Positions 54,470-63,478 of a stretch of DNA of 64,000 nt are shown in pieces; position 1 is the first letter of the stretch; every line of letters begins with the position of its first letter. Source of the DNA: Actibacterium atlanticum (GTDB lineage Bacteria; Pseudomonadota; Alphaproteobacteria; Rhodobacterales; Rhodobacteraceae); contig NZ_AQQY01000001.1 in assembly GCF_000671395.1 (NCBI RefSeq), forward strand, positions 310,001 to 374,000. The letters are read 5' to 3'. The notes beneath the pieces were generated by a model. That model was not told the origin of the DNA. It saw only the letters and a list, made by a program, of their open reading frames with translations, and made no database searches. A program made the translations under genes and the position numbers.

Positions 54470-55168
54470 TTATCGCACCCGCCAACTGACGGCGCCCATG
54501 ACCACAGCGCAGAAGGCGGCGGTCAGCATCACGGCGGCCTGATCGGCCCAATGGGCGACCGCTACCGCAACAAAGGCCCAGACCAGCGCCAGACCAAATT
54601 CAGGCGCGCGGCTCAGGCGTTTTTGCACCATACTGCCCGTGGCCAAGGCCCCGCCCAGCGCCACAAGTGCCCAGTTGGCATTGCCTAGCGGGATGCCAAA
54701 ACCAGCGCCTATCAGTGCGACCGAGGCCCAAGCCGAATAGGTCAGCCAGCCCGCATAAAGGGCAAGCGGCGCTTGCAGCCACCACCGATCTGTCGCGGGG
54801 CTGCGAAACAGTGCCCAAACCGCTGTGATCAACATCCAGACAATCAGTACCGTCGCCATCACCGGATCCGTGCCCGACAGGCTGGCCCACACCGTGCCCG
54901 GCGCCAAACACAGGATCAGTGGCAGGCGGGTGCTGTCCCACGCCGGGTCCTGCCCGCGTTTGATCATGCCGAACCCGGCACTCAACAAGGTCCAGACATA
55001 GATCACCCCCCACATCAGCAGCCCATAGCGCGCCACATGGGCGGGGGCCTGCCATTGCGGGTCGTGGAACAGTTCGGGATCATAGGTCCCGAACCCGTCG
55101 CTCAGCAGCGGTGAGAGCGCGAAAAACAGCGCGGCGCAGAAGGTAAAAACAGCTTTGATCGGGTCCAT
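54470..55168 (-). CDS. Tryptophan-rich multipass membrane protein (TspO-like, tentative)
   Basis: A 232-residue protein with about seven hydrophobic segments and many tryptophans (for example LLMWGVIYVWTLL near 51, WLQAPLALYAGWLTYSAWASVALIG near 132, and WAFVAVAVAHWAD near 205). The layout resembles proteins annotated as tryptophan-rich sensory or TspO/MBR-related, but I do not see a diagnostic TspO signature, so the family is uncertain. Its start overlaps the serS stop by one base and eda follows downstream. Confidence 0.75.
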   Translation of the reverse strand: MDPIKAVFTFCAALFFALSPLLSDGFGTYDPELFHDPQWQAPAHVARYGLLMWGVIYVWTLLSAGFGMIKRGQDPAWDSTRLPLILCLAPGTVWASLSGTDPVMATVLIVWMLITAVWALFRSPATDRWWLQAPLALYAGWLTYSAWASVALIGAGFGIPLGNANWALVALGGALATGSMVQKRLSRAPEFGLALVWAFVAVAVAHWADQAAVMLTAAFCAVVMGAVSWRVR

Positions 55169-56460
55169 CAGGCCAGTGTACCATCTGCTTTCAGCGTTGT
55201 CTTGCCGCGCAGATAGGGGTGCAAAACCTCGGGCAAAGTGACCGAGCCATCGGCGTTCTGGCCGTTCTCCAGAACCGCGATCAGGCAGCGGCCCACCGCA
55301 AGGCCCGAGCCATTCAGCGTATGCACAAACTGCGGCTTGCCACCCTCAGAGGGCTTGAACCGCGCGTTCATGCGCCGCGCCTGAAAATCGCCGCAGGTCG
55401 AGACCGAGCTGATCTCGCGATAGGTATCCTGACCGGGCAACCAGACCTCAATGTCATGGGTGCGGCGCGCGCCAAAGCCCATGTCACCAGTGCACAGCAC
55501 CACAGTGCGATAGGGCAGGCCCAGCTTTTCCAAGATGCCTTCGGCGCAGGCGGTCATGCGGGCGTGTTCGGCCTCAGAATCCTCGGGTTTCGTCACCGAG
55601 ACCATCTCGACCTTTTCAAACTGGTGTTGACGCAGCATCCCGGCGGTGTCCCGACCGGCTGACCCGGCTTCCGAGCGGAAACACTGCGTGTGCGCCACAT
55701 AGCGGCGGGGCAGGTAGCCCTCTTCGACGGTCACGCCGTTCACGATGTTGGTCAGCGTCACCTCGGCGGTGGGGATCAGCCACCAGCCATCGGTGGTCTT
55801 GTAACTGTCCTCACCGAACTTGGGCAGCTGGCCGGTGCCATACATCATCTCTTCGCGCACCAGCACGGGGGTGATGGTTTCGGTCAGGCCGTTTTCTTCG
55901 ACATGGGTGTCCAGCATGAACTGCGCCAAGGCCCGGTGCACGCGCGCCACGCCGCCCGAGAGCAGCGCAAAACGCGAGCCGGCCAGCTTGGCGGCGGTTT
56001 CAAAATCCATGCCGTCTTGGACGGCGGGCAGCTCATAGTGCTCTTTAGGCTGGAAATCGAAACTGGCCGGGGTGCCCCAGCGTTTGATTTCCACGTTGTC
56101 ATCTTCATCCGCGCCCTTGGGCACGTCGCCGTGCGGCGCGTTGGGGATGGTCATCAGCAGATCAACGAGTTCCGCATCCTTGGCCTTGGCGGCCTCGTTC
56201 ATCTGCGCCACTTCGGCCTTTTTGTCAGCCACCAAAGCGCGGAGCCGTTCAAACTCGGCCTCGTCCCCCTTGGCCTTGGCCGCGCCAACCTCTTTAGAGG
56301 CCTTCTTTTGATCCGCCTGCGCGGTTTCCGCGGCCAGGATCAACGCGCGGCGTTCCTCGTCCAGCGCCAGCACGGTCGACGACATCGCCGCCTCATCGCG
56401 CAACGCCAGAGCGGCGTCGAAAGCATCAGGGTTCTCGCGGATGGCTTTGATGTCATGCAT
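55168..56460 (-). CDS. serS: Seryl-tRNA synthetase
   Basis: Class II synthetase charging tRNA-Ser. The 430-residue protein has the N-terminal coiled-coil tRNA-binding arm (about residues 30-105), motif 2 region [22 protein letters not shown] near 262 and the downstream [20 protein letters not shown] near 345. Motif 3 is near 385 ([19 protein letters not shown]). It overlaps the downstream membrane protein gene by one base. An AT-richer island lies upstream. Confidence 0.97.
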   Translation of the reverse strand: MHDIKAIRENPDAFDAALALRDEAAMSSTVLALDEERRALILAAETAQADQKKASKEVGAAKAKGDEAEFERLRALVADKKAEVAQMNEAAKAKDAELVDLLMTIPNAPHGDVPKGADEDDNVEIKRWGTPASFDFQPKEHYELPAVQDGMDFETAAKLAGSRFALLSGGVARVHRALAQFMLDTHVEENGLTETITPVLVREEMMYGTGQLPKFGEDSYKTTDGWWLIPTAEVTLTNIVNGVTVEEGYLPRRYVAHTQCFRSEAGSAGRDTAGMLRQHQFEKVEMVSVTKPEDSEAEHARMTACAEGILEKLGLPYRTVVLCTGDMGFGARRTHDIEVWLPGQDTYREISSVSTCGDFQARRMNARFKPSEGGKPQFVHTLNGSGLAVGRCLIAVLENGQNADGSVTLPEVLHPYLRGKTTLKADGTLA

Positions 56461-56574
56461 GGGTGTGGTCCTAGACGTCGGAATCGTTGCGGGCGTTATG
56501 CCGCATCAGTCCAACGATTGAAATCAGTCTTTCACCTAAAGGCTGACCACAACAGTTACTGGTAAGTATTTCAG

Positions 56575-56985
56575 TTAAATAGCCGGTATCGGCGAAGACC
56601 AACTTTCGGGACGTTCTACATTCTCGGGTAAAATTGTGTTGTCATCACCCAAAGCGTCGGCTAGCTCTCTGGGATCCAAATTTATTACACCACTCAGGTC
56701 CGCTCCACGAAGATCCGCTTCATCCAGTTCGACATGGGACATATTTACCTTTCGAAGGATGGCGCCTGAAAGGTTTGCTCCAGTTAGATCCGCATAACTT
56801 AGATCAGCTCCAGAAAAATCAGAACCCTCCAGATTCGCTAACCGCATTACAGCCTCACGGAAGTTCGCCAACCGAAAGTCCACGCCTTTTGCAAGTGCGC
56901 TAGACAGGTCTGCACTTTGCAGGTTGGCCCTTGCCAAGCTTGCATTGCTTAGATTCAGAACGAAATCTTTCAACGATTTCTTCAT
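56575..56985 (-). CDS. Pentapeptide-repeat protein (C-terminal half of a split protein)
   Basis: A 136-residue protein. Residues about 10-105 are tandem A(D/N)Lxx pentapeptides (NASLARANLQSADLSSA, then GADLSYADLTGANLSGA) that form a right-handed beta-helix. The preceding membrane-protein gene ends only 12 bp upstream, in the same reading frame, so a single TAA and four sense codons separate them. Longer homologues join the two modules. AAGGCGAG lies about 7 nt before this ATG, so independent re-initiation is possible. Base composition is AT-richer than the flanks. Confidence 0.75.
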   Translation of the reverse strand: MKKSLKDFVLNLSNASLARANLQSADLSSALAKGVDFRLANFREAVMRLANLEGSDFSGADLSYADLTGANLSGAILRKVNMSHVELDEADLRGADLSGVINLDPRELADALGDDNTILPENVERPESWSSPIPAI

Positions 56986-56997
56986 TCTACACTCGCC

Positions 56998-57594
56998 TTA
57001 GATGCTGTCGTTCCGGTTTCTGGTTAAAACAGTTAACGCCGCTTGGACGTCCGCTGGCATTGATGGAGGGTCTTCTTTAGAACCTTCGGTCTCTTCTTCT
57101 ATATCACATATATCTGTGCTTTTTTGTTTTTCAGTCAAGAATGCGTTCAAGATTGTCCACATTCTCACTCTATCTTCTTTGGAGTCCAGCATAATGCTTT
57201 CGAGGGTATAAACCGCCCCCACTCGTACTGTTATTTCCTCACTACCAAATTGATCAACTACCTTTGATATGCGTTCAGTCAGTAGTGCTTTGGCTGCAAT
57301 ATCGGCCTGTCTTTGAGCAACTAAGGAACGCCAAACAACAAATGGAGCGCCAAGCAGTGCCGCTAGAACCACGCCAATTTGGTAGATCGACTTTTCGGTA
57401 AACTGATTTGGGCCGTTAATGGCTTCGTAAGTCGCCGCGGCTAGCAATGCTATTAAGCCTACAATCACGGCACATAAGACCAACATGCAGGTAGTTATCA
57501 ACACCCCTAAAAAGCTCATGAATCTTGGTGCGCGGTCGTAATTTAGCGGCTCGCTAAATCCCAACGCCACAAGCAAAGTCGATTTTTTCTGCAT
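56998..57594 (-). CDS. Membrane protein with DVQAALTVL module (N-terminal half of a split protein)
   Basis: A 198-residue protein with two transmembrane helices at about 28-56 and 72-90. A cytoplasmic region (AKALLTERISKVVDQFGSEEITVRVGAVYTLESI, about 100-135) follows, and the protein ends PADVQAALTVLTRNRNDSI. This is the N-terminal architecture of many membrane-anchored pentapeptide-repeat proteins, whose repeats directly follow the DVQAALTVL segment. Here TAA intervenes and the repeats are in the next, in-phase gene. The function is unknown. Start at 57594 (MQKKSTLLVALG); 57624 is an in-frame alternative. AT-richer than its neighbours. Confidence 0.7.
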   Translation of the reverse strand: MQKKSTLLVALGFSEPLNYDRAPRFMSFLGVLITTCMLVLCAVIVGLIALLAAATYEAINGPNQFTEKSIYQIGVVLAALLGAPFVVWRSLVAQRQADIAAKALLTERISKVVDQFGSEEITVRVGAVYTLESIMLDSKEDRVRMWTILNAFLTEKQKSTDICDIEEETEGSKEDPPSMPADVQAALTVLTRNRNDSI

Positions 57595-57884
57595 TACATT
57601 GCCCTCAACCAATGGGGGCATCATGGGGCAGGTTTGCGCGTGGGGGAAGTCTGAAATGCCCGTGTCGCTTGCGGCACGGGCAGCGCCGTCCCGCCCCCAT
57701 GGGGCGGCGCGATTGCGCCACCCCTCGGGCCGGCGCTGCCCTTTGTTGCGCTTTGATCCTTGCCGCCCCGCAATCCGTGCCCATATCCGGTGTGATCCGC
57801 CTTGCTATCCCTTTGGGCGCTGGCTAGGGTGCGCGCCAATTCATCACAGGGCCGGTAGGGCCCGACCAAGAGGGGAACTTTCCG

Positions 57885-58208
57885 ATGTTTGCAACGCCTG
57901 CTTATGCTCAGGCTGCCGGTGGTGGCAGCGCTTTGACCAGCTTTGTGCCGCTGATCCTGATCTTCGTGATCATGTATTTCCTGATGATCCGCCCGCAGCA
58001 AAAGAAGATGAAAGAGCACAAGGCGATGGTCGAGGCTCTGCGTCGCGGTGATCAGATCGTCACCCAGGGCGGCGTGATCGGCAAGGTCTCGAAGGTCAAG
58101 GATGACAACGAGGTAGAGGTCGAGATCGCCGAGGGCGTGAAAGTGCGCGTTGTGCGTGCCACCATCACGCAGGTTCTGAACAAAACCGAACCGGCAGAGA
58201 CCGCTTAA
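57885..58208 (+). CDS. yajC: Preprotein translocase subunit YajC
   Basis: YajC is an accessory of the SecDF-YidC complex that assists Sec-dependent export. The 107-residue protein has one transmembrane helix (about 20-38, FVPLILIFVIMYFLMIRPQ) and the family block IRPQQKKMKEHKAM, then GDQIVTQGGVIGKV near 55. It starts 13 bp ahead of secD, forming yajC-secD-secF. Upstream is a GC-rich palindrome (CCGCCCC, CAT, GGGGCGG at 57691-57707). Confidence 0.95.
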   Translation: MFATPAYAQAAGGGSALTSFVPLILIFVIMYFLMIRPQQKKMKEHKAMVEALRRGDQIVTQGGVIGKVSKVKDDNEVEVEIAEGVKVRVVRATITQVLNKTEPAETA

Positions 58209-58220
58209 GGCTGACATACC

Positions 58221-59882
58221 ATGCTGCAAATCCCCTTTTGGAAGCGCCTGATGATCGTGGGCGCCTGCCTGCTTGGTCTGGCGCTGGCTTTGCCCAACCT
58301 GTTCTATGTGCGGGTTGAGGGCCACAACGACGCCATCAAAGAGATCGAACAGGCGGGCAGCACGCCTGTCCTTGAGGCGCAAAAGGGGGCGTGGCCAGCA
58401 TGGATGCCCAGCGGGCTGGTGAACCTGGGGCTGGATCTGCGCGGGGGGGCGCATTTGCTGGCCGAGGTGCAGGTGGAAGACGTTTACGCCGACCGCATTG
58501 ATGCCATGTGGCCCGATGTGCGCGACGCGCTGCGCGAGGTGCGGGCCGAGGTTGGCACCATCCGCCGCCAAGACAGCGACCCGGCCGAGCTGCGCGTGCG
58601 CATCTCGCAGCCCGAAGGCATGGCCGTGGCCCTGCAGGCCGTGCGCGAATTGGCGCGGCCTGTCGCTTCGCTGACCGGGGTGGGCCAAAATGACATCGTG
58701 GTGTCGGGGGACAGCGCCGATCTGATTGTGCGCCTGTCCGAGGCCGAGGCGCAAGCCACCGATGACCGCACGATCCAGCAATCACTGGAAATCATCCGCC
58801 GCCGCGTGGATGAGGTCGGCACCCGCGAACCCACCATCCAACGTCAGGGCGAAGACCGGATTCTGATTCAGGTGCCCGGCATCGGTTCCGCCGCCGAGTT
58901 GAAAGCGCTGATCGGTACGACTGCGCGCCTGACCTTCCATCCGGTCGTCGGACGCTCGTCAAACCCGGATCAGGCGCCCGGTGCCCGCAATGAAATCCTG
59001 CCCTCACTGGATGAGGAAGGCGTGTTTTACATCGTCGAGCAGACCCCGGTTGTTTCCGGCGAAGATCTGGTCGATGCGCAGCCCGCCTTTGATCAAAACG
59101 GTCAACCCGTTGTGACTTTCCGTTTTAATGCCACGGGCGCGCGAAAATTCGGGGACTACACGGTTGAAAATATCGGATCACCCTTTGCCATCGTGCTGGA
59201 TGACGAGGTGGTTTCCGCCCCGGTGATCCGCGATGCAATTCGGGGTGGTTCGGGGCAAATTTCGGGTGGGTTCACGGTTGAGGAAAGCAATCAACTGGCG
59301 ATCTTGCTGCGCGCAGGTGCGCTGCCCGCTGAACTGACTTTCCTTGAAGAACGCACCATCGGCCCGGAGCTTGGCGCCGACAGTATCGAGGCCGGCAAGA
59401 TCGCCTGTATCGTGGCGGGGATTGCCGTGCTGGTGTTCATGGGGCTGTCCTATGGCCTGTTTGGCCTGTTCGCGAATGTCGCGTTGATCATCAACGTCGG
59501 GCTGATCTTTGGCCTGCTGTCGATGATCGGTGCCACGCTGACCCTGCCGGGCATCGCCGGGATCGTGTTGACCATTGGTATGGCGGTGGACGCCAATGTG
59601 CTGGTGTTTGAACGCATCCGCGAAGAGCTGAAATCCGCCAAAGGCCCGGCGCGGGCGATTGATCTGGGCTATGAAAAAGCCCTGTCCGCCATCATCGACG
59701 CCAATATCACCACACTGATCACCGCCGTGATCCTGTTCATGCTGGGCTCTGGCCCGGTGCGCGGCTTTGCGGTGACCTTGGGCGTGGGCATCATCACCTC
59801 GGTCTTTACGGCGATCTTTGTGACGCGCCTGCTGATCGTGTGGTGGATGGAACGCCGCCGCCCCAAACAGATCGAGGTATGA
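58221..59882 (+). CDS. secD: Protein translocase subunit SecD
   Basis: SecD uses the proton gradient to pull preproteins across the membrane after SecA. The 553-residue protein has a first transmembrane helix (10-30), the hallmark GLDLRGGAHLL near residue 72, a large periplasmic domain, and five C-terminal helices from about 390 (the RND-like part, with VDANVLVFERIREE near 460). It lies between yajC and secF with gaps of 12 and 10 bp. Confidence 0.97.
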   Translation: MLQIPFWKRLMIVGACLLGLALALPNLFYVRVEGHNDAIKEIEQAGSTPVLEAQKGAWPAWMPSGLVNLGLDLRGGAHLLAEVQVEDVYADRIDAMWPDVRDALREVRAEVGTIRRQDSDPAELRVRISQPEGMAVALQAVRELARPVASLTGVGQNDIVVSGDSADLIVRLSEAEAQATDDRTIQQSLEIIRRRVDEVGTREPTIQRQGEDRILIQVPGIGSAAELKALIGTTARLTFHPVVGRSSNPDQAPGARNEILPSLDEEGVFYIVEQTPVVSGEDLVDAQPAFDQNGQPVVTFRFNATGARKFGDYTVENIGSPFAIVLDDEVVSAPVIRDAIRGGSGQISGGFTVEESNQLAILLRAGALPAELTFLEERTIGPELGADSIEAGKIACIVAGIAVLVFMGLSYGLFGLFANVALIINVGLIFGLLSMIGATLTLPGIAGIVLTIGMAVDANVLVFERIREELKSAKGPARAIDLGYEKALSAIIDANITTLITAVILFMLGSGPVRGFAVTLGVGIITSVFTAIFVTRLLIVWWMERRRPKQIEV

Positions 59883-59892
59883 GGATTTACCC

Positions 59893-60864
59893 ATGCGTTT
59901 AAAGCTCGTACCCACTGAAACCAGCTATGACTTCTTTTCACTGTCGCGCGTGACCTTTGGCCTTTCGGGTCTGTTGGTGGTGCTGTCGATTGTGGCGTTC
60001 TTTATCTTTGGCCTGAACTTTGGCATCGACTTCCGGGGCGGCACGACGATCCGCACCGAAAGCACCCAGTCCGTTGACGTGGGCACCTATCGTGATGCGC
60101 TGACGCCACTGAACCTTGGCGATGTGTCCATTACCGAGGTCTTTGATGCGACATTCGGCCCGGATAAAAACGTCGCCCAAATCCGCATTCAGGCCCAGGA
60201 CGGACAAGAGGCGATCACGCCCCAAACCATTCTGGCCGTGCAGGGCGCGTTGGTCGCCGTTGACCCGGCGATCACCTTCCCAAGCGTCGAAAGCGTTGGC
60301 CCCAAAGTCTCGGGCGAGCTGGTGCAAACCGCTGTGCTGGCGGTGGTTTTGGCCATCGGCGCGGTGTTGATCTATATCTGGCTGCGGTTTGAATGGCAGT
60401 TCGCGCTGGGCGCTGTGGCGGCGTTGGTGCATGACGTGGCGCTGACCATCGGGTTGTTCGCCGCGTTCCAGATCAAGTTCGATCTGGCGATTATCGCAGC
60501 GCTTTTGACCATCGTGGGCTATTCGCTGAACGATACCGTGGTGGTATTTGACCGGGTGCGGGAAAACCTGCGCCGGTTCAAGAAGCTCACCCTGCGCGAG
60601 GTCCTGAACCTGTCGATCAATGAAACACTTTCGCGCACGGTGATGACCTCGGTCACGACACTGATCGCGCTAATCTCGCTGATCGTGCTGGGCGGTGACG
60701 TGATACGCGGGTTCGTTTTTGCGATGATCCTTGGCGTGGTGATCGGCACCTATTCGTCAGTCTTTGTGGCCTCGAACATCCTGCTGATGCTGGGTGTGAA
60801 ACGCGACTGGTCCAAGCCTGACAACGGTGCCGCGGGCACCCAATTCGGCAACGTAGACGCCTGA
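59893..60864 (+). CDS. secF: Protein translocase subunit SecF
   Basis: SecF partners SecD in the translocation complex. The 323-residue protein has a first helix near 22-42, then FGLNFGIDFRGGTTIR near 40, and five C-terminal helices with VGYSLNDTVVVFDRVREN near 210, the conserved SecF motif. Its stop overlaps the Mth938-like gene by one base. Confidence 0.97.
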   Translation: MRLKLVPTETSYDFFSLSRVTFGLSGLLVVLSIVAFFIFGLNFGIDFRGGTTIRTESTQSVDVGTYRDALTPLNLGDVSITEVFDATFGPDKNVAQIRIQAQDGQEAITPQTILAVQGALVAVDPAITFPSVESVGPKVSGELVQTAVLAVVLAIGAVLIYIWLRFEWQFALGAVAALVHDVALTIGLFAAFQIKFDLAIIAALLTIVGYSLNDTVVVFDRVRENLRRFKKLTLREVLNLSINETLSRTVMTSVTTLIALISLIVLGGDVIRGFVFAMILGVVIGTYSSVFVASNILLMLGVKRDWSKPDNGAAGTQFGNVDA

Positions 60865-61220
60865 TGCACCTGTCCGAGGTCACTTTCGAAGGCGTCACGC
60901 CGATTGATGGCTACGGCCCCGGCTTTTTCCGCATCGGGGGCGAGCTGTTCAAAGGCGCGGTCATCGCCAATGGCGCCACTGTTACCCCGTGGGGAGGGCT
61001 GGACGATCCGGCGCCACTGATGACGCTGGTGGGGCAGGTGGATGTACTGTTTGTCGGCATGGGAAACGAGATCGCCCATTTGCCCGCCGATCTGCGCGCG
61101 CAGCTGGAAGAAGCCGGACTGGGCGTCGAGGTTATGGCCAGCCCCGCCGCTGCCCGCACCTATAATGTGCTGCTGTCTGAAGGGCGCCGTGTCGCCGCGG
61201 CCCTGCTGCCCACTGCATAA
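60864..61220 (+). CDS. Mth938-like domain-containing protein
   Basis: A 118-residue soluble protein of the DUF498/Mth938 family (relatives include the mitochondrial complex I assembly factor NDUFAF3). Conserved parts are DGYGPGFFRIGGELFKGAVI near residue 14 and VLFVGMGNEIAHLP near 57. It is translationally coupled to secF (TGATG). A role in membrane protein biogenesis is suggested by context only. Confidence 0.9.
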   Translation: MHLSEVTFEGVTPIDGYGPGFFRIGGELFKGAVIANGATVTPWGGLDDPAPLMTLVGQVDVLFVGMGNEIAHLPADLRAQLEEAGLGVEVMASPAAARTYNVLLSEGRRVAAALLPTA

Positions 61221-61259
61221 GCGCTTTCCCAGATGGCGCGAACTTGCTAAGCGGGTGCC

Positions 61260-61874
61260 ATGGAACTGCAAGTCAGCGATCTTTCCTGTGCCCGTGGGGG
61301 CGTGCCCATTCTGGAAGGGGTGAATTTCACCGTTTCAGGGGGCGAAGCGCTGTTTCTGCGTGGCCCAAACGGCATCGGCAAAACCACGCTGCTGCGCACG
61401 TTGGCGGGATTGCAGCCCCCCTTGGCGGGCTCGGTTTCCGTACCCCATGAAAGCCTTGCCTATGCCGCCCATGCTGATGGGCTGAAGGCGACGCTGACGG
61501 TGGCCGAAAACCTGAAATTCTGGGCGCGCATCTTTGGCACCAAGGGCATTGAACATGCTTTGGCGCATTTCAACCTGACAGAACTGGCCGAGCGTCAGGC
61601 GCAGAACCTTTCTGCCGGGCAAAAGCGCCGCCTTGGGTTGGCGCGGCTCTTGGTGACGGGGCGGCCCATTTGGGCTTTGGATGAACCCACGGTGTCTTTG
61701 GATACGGATTCCGTCGCGCTGTTCGCGCAGGCGGTTCAGGCGCATCTGGAGGGCGGAGGCATGGCGCTGATTGCCACCCATATTGATCTGGGGTTCGAGG
61801 CCCGTGTGCTGGATATGTCCCCCTTCAAAGCCAAAACCCCGGTCTATGACGATTTCGACGAGGCCTTCCTGTGA
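61260..61874 (+). CDS. ccmA: Heme exporter ATP-binding protein CcmA
   Basis: CcmA is the ATPase of the CcmAB(C) transporter that releases holo-CcmE from CcmC. The 204-residue protein has Walker [10 protein letters not shown] (35-43), the ABC signature LSAGQ (117-121) and Walker B WALDEP (138-143). It overlaps ccmB by four bases and starts 39 bp after the Mth938-like gene. Confidence 0.95.
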   Translation: MELQVSDLSCARGGVPILEGVNFTVSGGEALFLRGPNGIGKTTLLRTLAGLQPPLAGSVSVPHESLAYAAHADGLKATLTVAENLKFWARIFGTKGIEHALAHFNLTELAERQAQNLSAGQKRRLGLARLLVTGRPIWALDEPTVSLDTDSVALFAQAVQAHLEGGGMALIATHIDLGFEARVLDMSPFKAKTPVYDDFDEAFL

Positions 61875-62527
61875 TCGCGCTGCTGACCCGAGACCTGATT
61901 TTGGCGATCCGCGCAGGCGGGGGCTTTGGCCTTGGACTGGCGTTCTTCCTGATCGTCACCATCCTTGTGCCCTTTGGCGTTGGCCCCGAAAGCGCGATCC
62001 TGTCGGTCATCGCGCCGGGCATCCTGTGGGTGGGGGCGCTTTTGGCCTGCCTGTTATCGCTGGATCGTATCTTTGCGCTGGATTTCGAGGATGGCTCGTT
62101 AGACCTGCTGGCCACTGCGCCGATCCCGCTTGAGGGCGTGGTGGCGATGAAGGCCGCCGCCCATTGGGTCACCACCGGATTGCCGCTGACGCTGGCCGCG
62201 CCGGTGCTGGGCACGCTGTTGCACCTGCCGGTCGAAGGCTACCTTTGGATGCTGCTGAGCCTTGCCATTGGCACCCCGGCCCTAAGCATGATCGGCACGT
62301 TTGGCGCGGCACTGACCGTGGGGCTGAAACGAGGCGGGCTGCTGATGTCGTTGCTGGTGTTGCCACTGTACGTGCCGACGCTGATCTTCGGCGCGGAAAC
62401 CGTGAAGCGGGCGCTTGACGGCCTGACCACCGCAACCCCGGCTTTGATGCTGGCAGGGGTCACTCTGGCCACCTGCGCGCTGCTGCCTTTTGCTGCCGCT
62501 GCTGCAATTCGTATCAATCTGCGTTAA
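61871..62527 (+). CDS. ccmB: Heme exporter membrane protein CcmB
   Basis: The membrane partner of CcmA, 218 residues with six predicted helices spread across the chain (about 20-42, 46-65, 100-125, 130-155, 160-180, 190-215). The family motif [10 protein letters not shown] is near residue 74. It overlaps ccmA by four bases; ccmC follows after 70 bp. Confidence 0.94.
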   Translation: MIALLTRDLILAIRAGGGFGLGLAFFLIVTILVPFGVGPESAILSVIAPGILWVGALLACLLSLDRIFALDFEDGSLDLLATAPIPLEGVVAMKAAAHWVTTGLPLTLAAPVLGTLLHLPVEGYLWMLLSLAIGTPALSMIGTFGAALTVGLKRGGLLMSLLVLPLYVPTLIFGAETVKRALDGLTTATPALMLAGVTLATCALLPFAAAAAIRINLR

Positions 62528-62597
62528 GGCGTCATGGCACAGACGTTCACGCAGTATTGAACTTGAGAAGACACCCCAGAGGACATAAGACATCCCC

Positions 62598-63329
62598 ATG
62601 GCATCTATCTGGCAATACGCGAACCCGGTCAAATTCATGCAGACCTCGGCAAAGGTACTTCCTGCGCTGAGCGTCCTGACGGCCGTCACCCTGATCGTCG
62701 GTCTGGTCTGGGGGTTCTTCTTTACCCCTGACGACTATAAGCAAGGCTCGACCGTCAAGATCATGTTCATCCATGTGCCTGCGGCCCTGATGGCGATTAA
62801 CGCCTGGCTGATGATGCTGGTGGCCTCGCTGATCTGGCTGGTGCGCCGTCACCACGTTTCGGCGCTGGCCGCGCGGGCGGCAGCACCTATCGGCATTACC
62901 ATGACTTTGATTGCACTCTTTACCGGGGCGATCTGGGGTCAACCGATGTGGGGCACCTATTGGGCCTGGGATCCGCGGTTGACTTCGTTCCTTGTGCTGT
63001 TCCTGTTTTACCTTGGCTACATGGCGCTTTGGGCGGCCATCGAAAACCCGGATGCCGCGGCGGACCTGACAAGCGTGCTGTGCATGGTGGGGTCGGTCTT
63101 TGCGCTGTTGTCGCGCTATGCGGTGAACTTCTGGAATCAGGGGCTGCATCAGGGCGCGTCTGTTTCACTGGACAAAGAGGAACACGTGAATGACGTCTTC
63201 TTCTATCCGCTGCTGCTTTGCATGATTGGTTTCGTGCTGTTGTTCGTGCTGCTGGTCCTGCTGCGCACCCGCACCGAAATTCGCACACGACGCCTGAAAA
63301 CCCTGATGGCACGGGAGCGCATGACATGA
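62598..63329 (+). CDS. ccmC: Heme transporter CcmC
   Basis: CcmC presents heme to CcmE in the periplasm. The 243-residue protein has six helices and the tryptophan-rich WWD heme motif (MWGTYWAWDPRLTS near residue 116), with flanking conserved histidines (FIHVPAAL near 57; LHQGASVSL near 184). It overlaps ccmD by four bases (ATGA). Confidence 0.96.
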   Translation: MASIWQYANPVKFMQTSAKVLPALSVLTAVTLIVGLVWGFFFTPDDYKQGSTVKIMFIHVPAALMAINAWLMMLVASLIWLVRRHHVSALAARAAAPIGITMTLIALFTGAIWGQPMWGTYWAWDPRLTSFLVLFLFYLGYMALWAAIENPDAAADLTSVLCMVGSVFALLSRYAVNFWNQGLHQGASVSLDKEEHVNDVFFYPLLLCMIGFVLLFVLLVLLRTRTEIRTRRLKTLMARERMT

Positions 63330-63478
63330 TCCCTGAACTTGGAAAATACGCCACCGAGGTGCTGGGCGCCTATGCGGTCACACTGCTTCTGCTGGCCGCT
63401 CTTATCGGCGGCAGCCTGATGCGGTCTGCCAAGGTTCGCAAGCAACTGAAAGAAGTTGAGGAACGCAACAATGGCTGA
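63326..63478 (+). CDS. ccmD: Heme exporter protein CcmD
   Basis: A 50-residue small membrane protein with one helix (about 11-30) and a charged C-terminus (KVRKQLKEVEERNNG). CcmD stabilises the CcmABC-CcmE complex. Its start overlaps ccmC by four bases and its end overlaps ccmG by eight. An in-frame upstream start at 63218 lies within ccmC and is not credible. Confidence 0.9.
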   Translation: MIPELGKYATEVLGAYAVTLLLLAALIGGSLMRSAKVRKQLKEVEERNNG

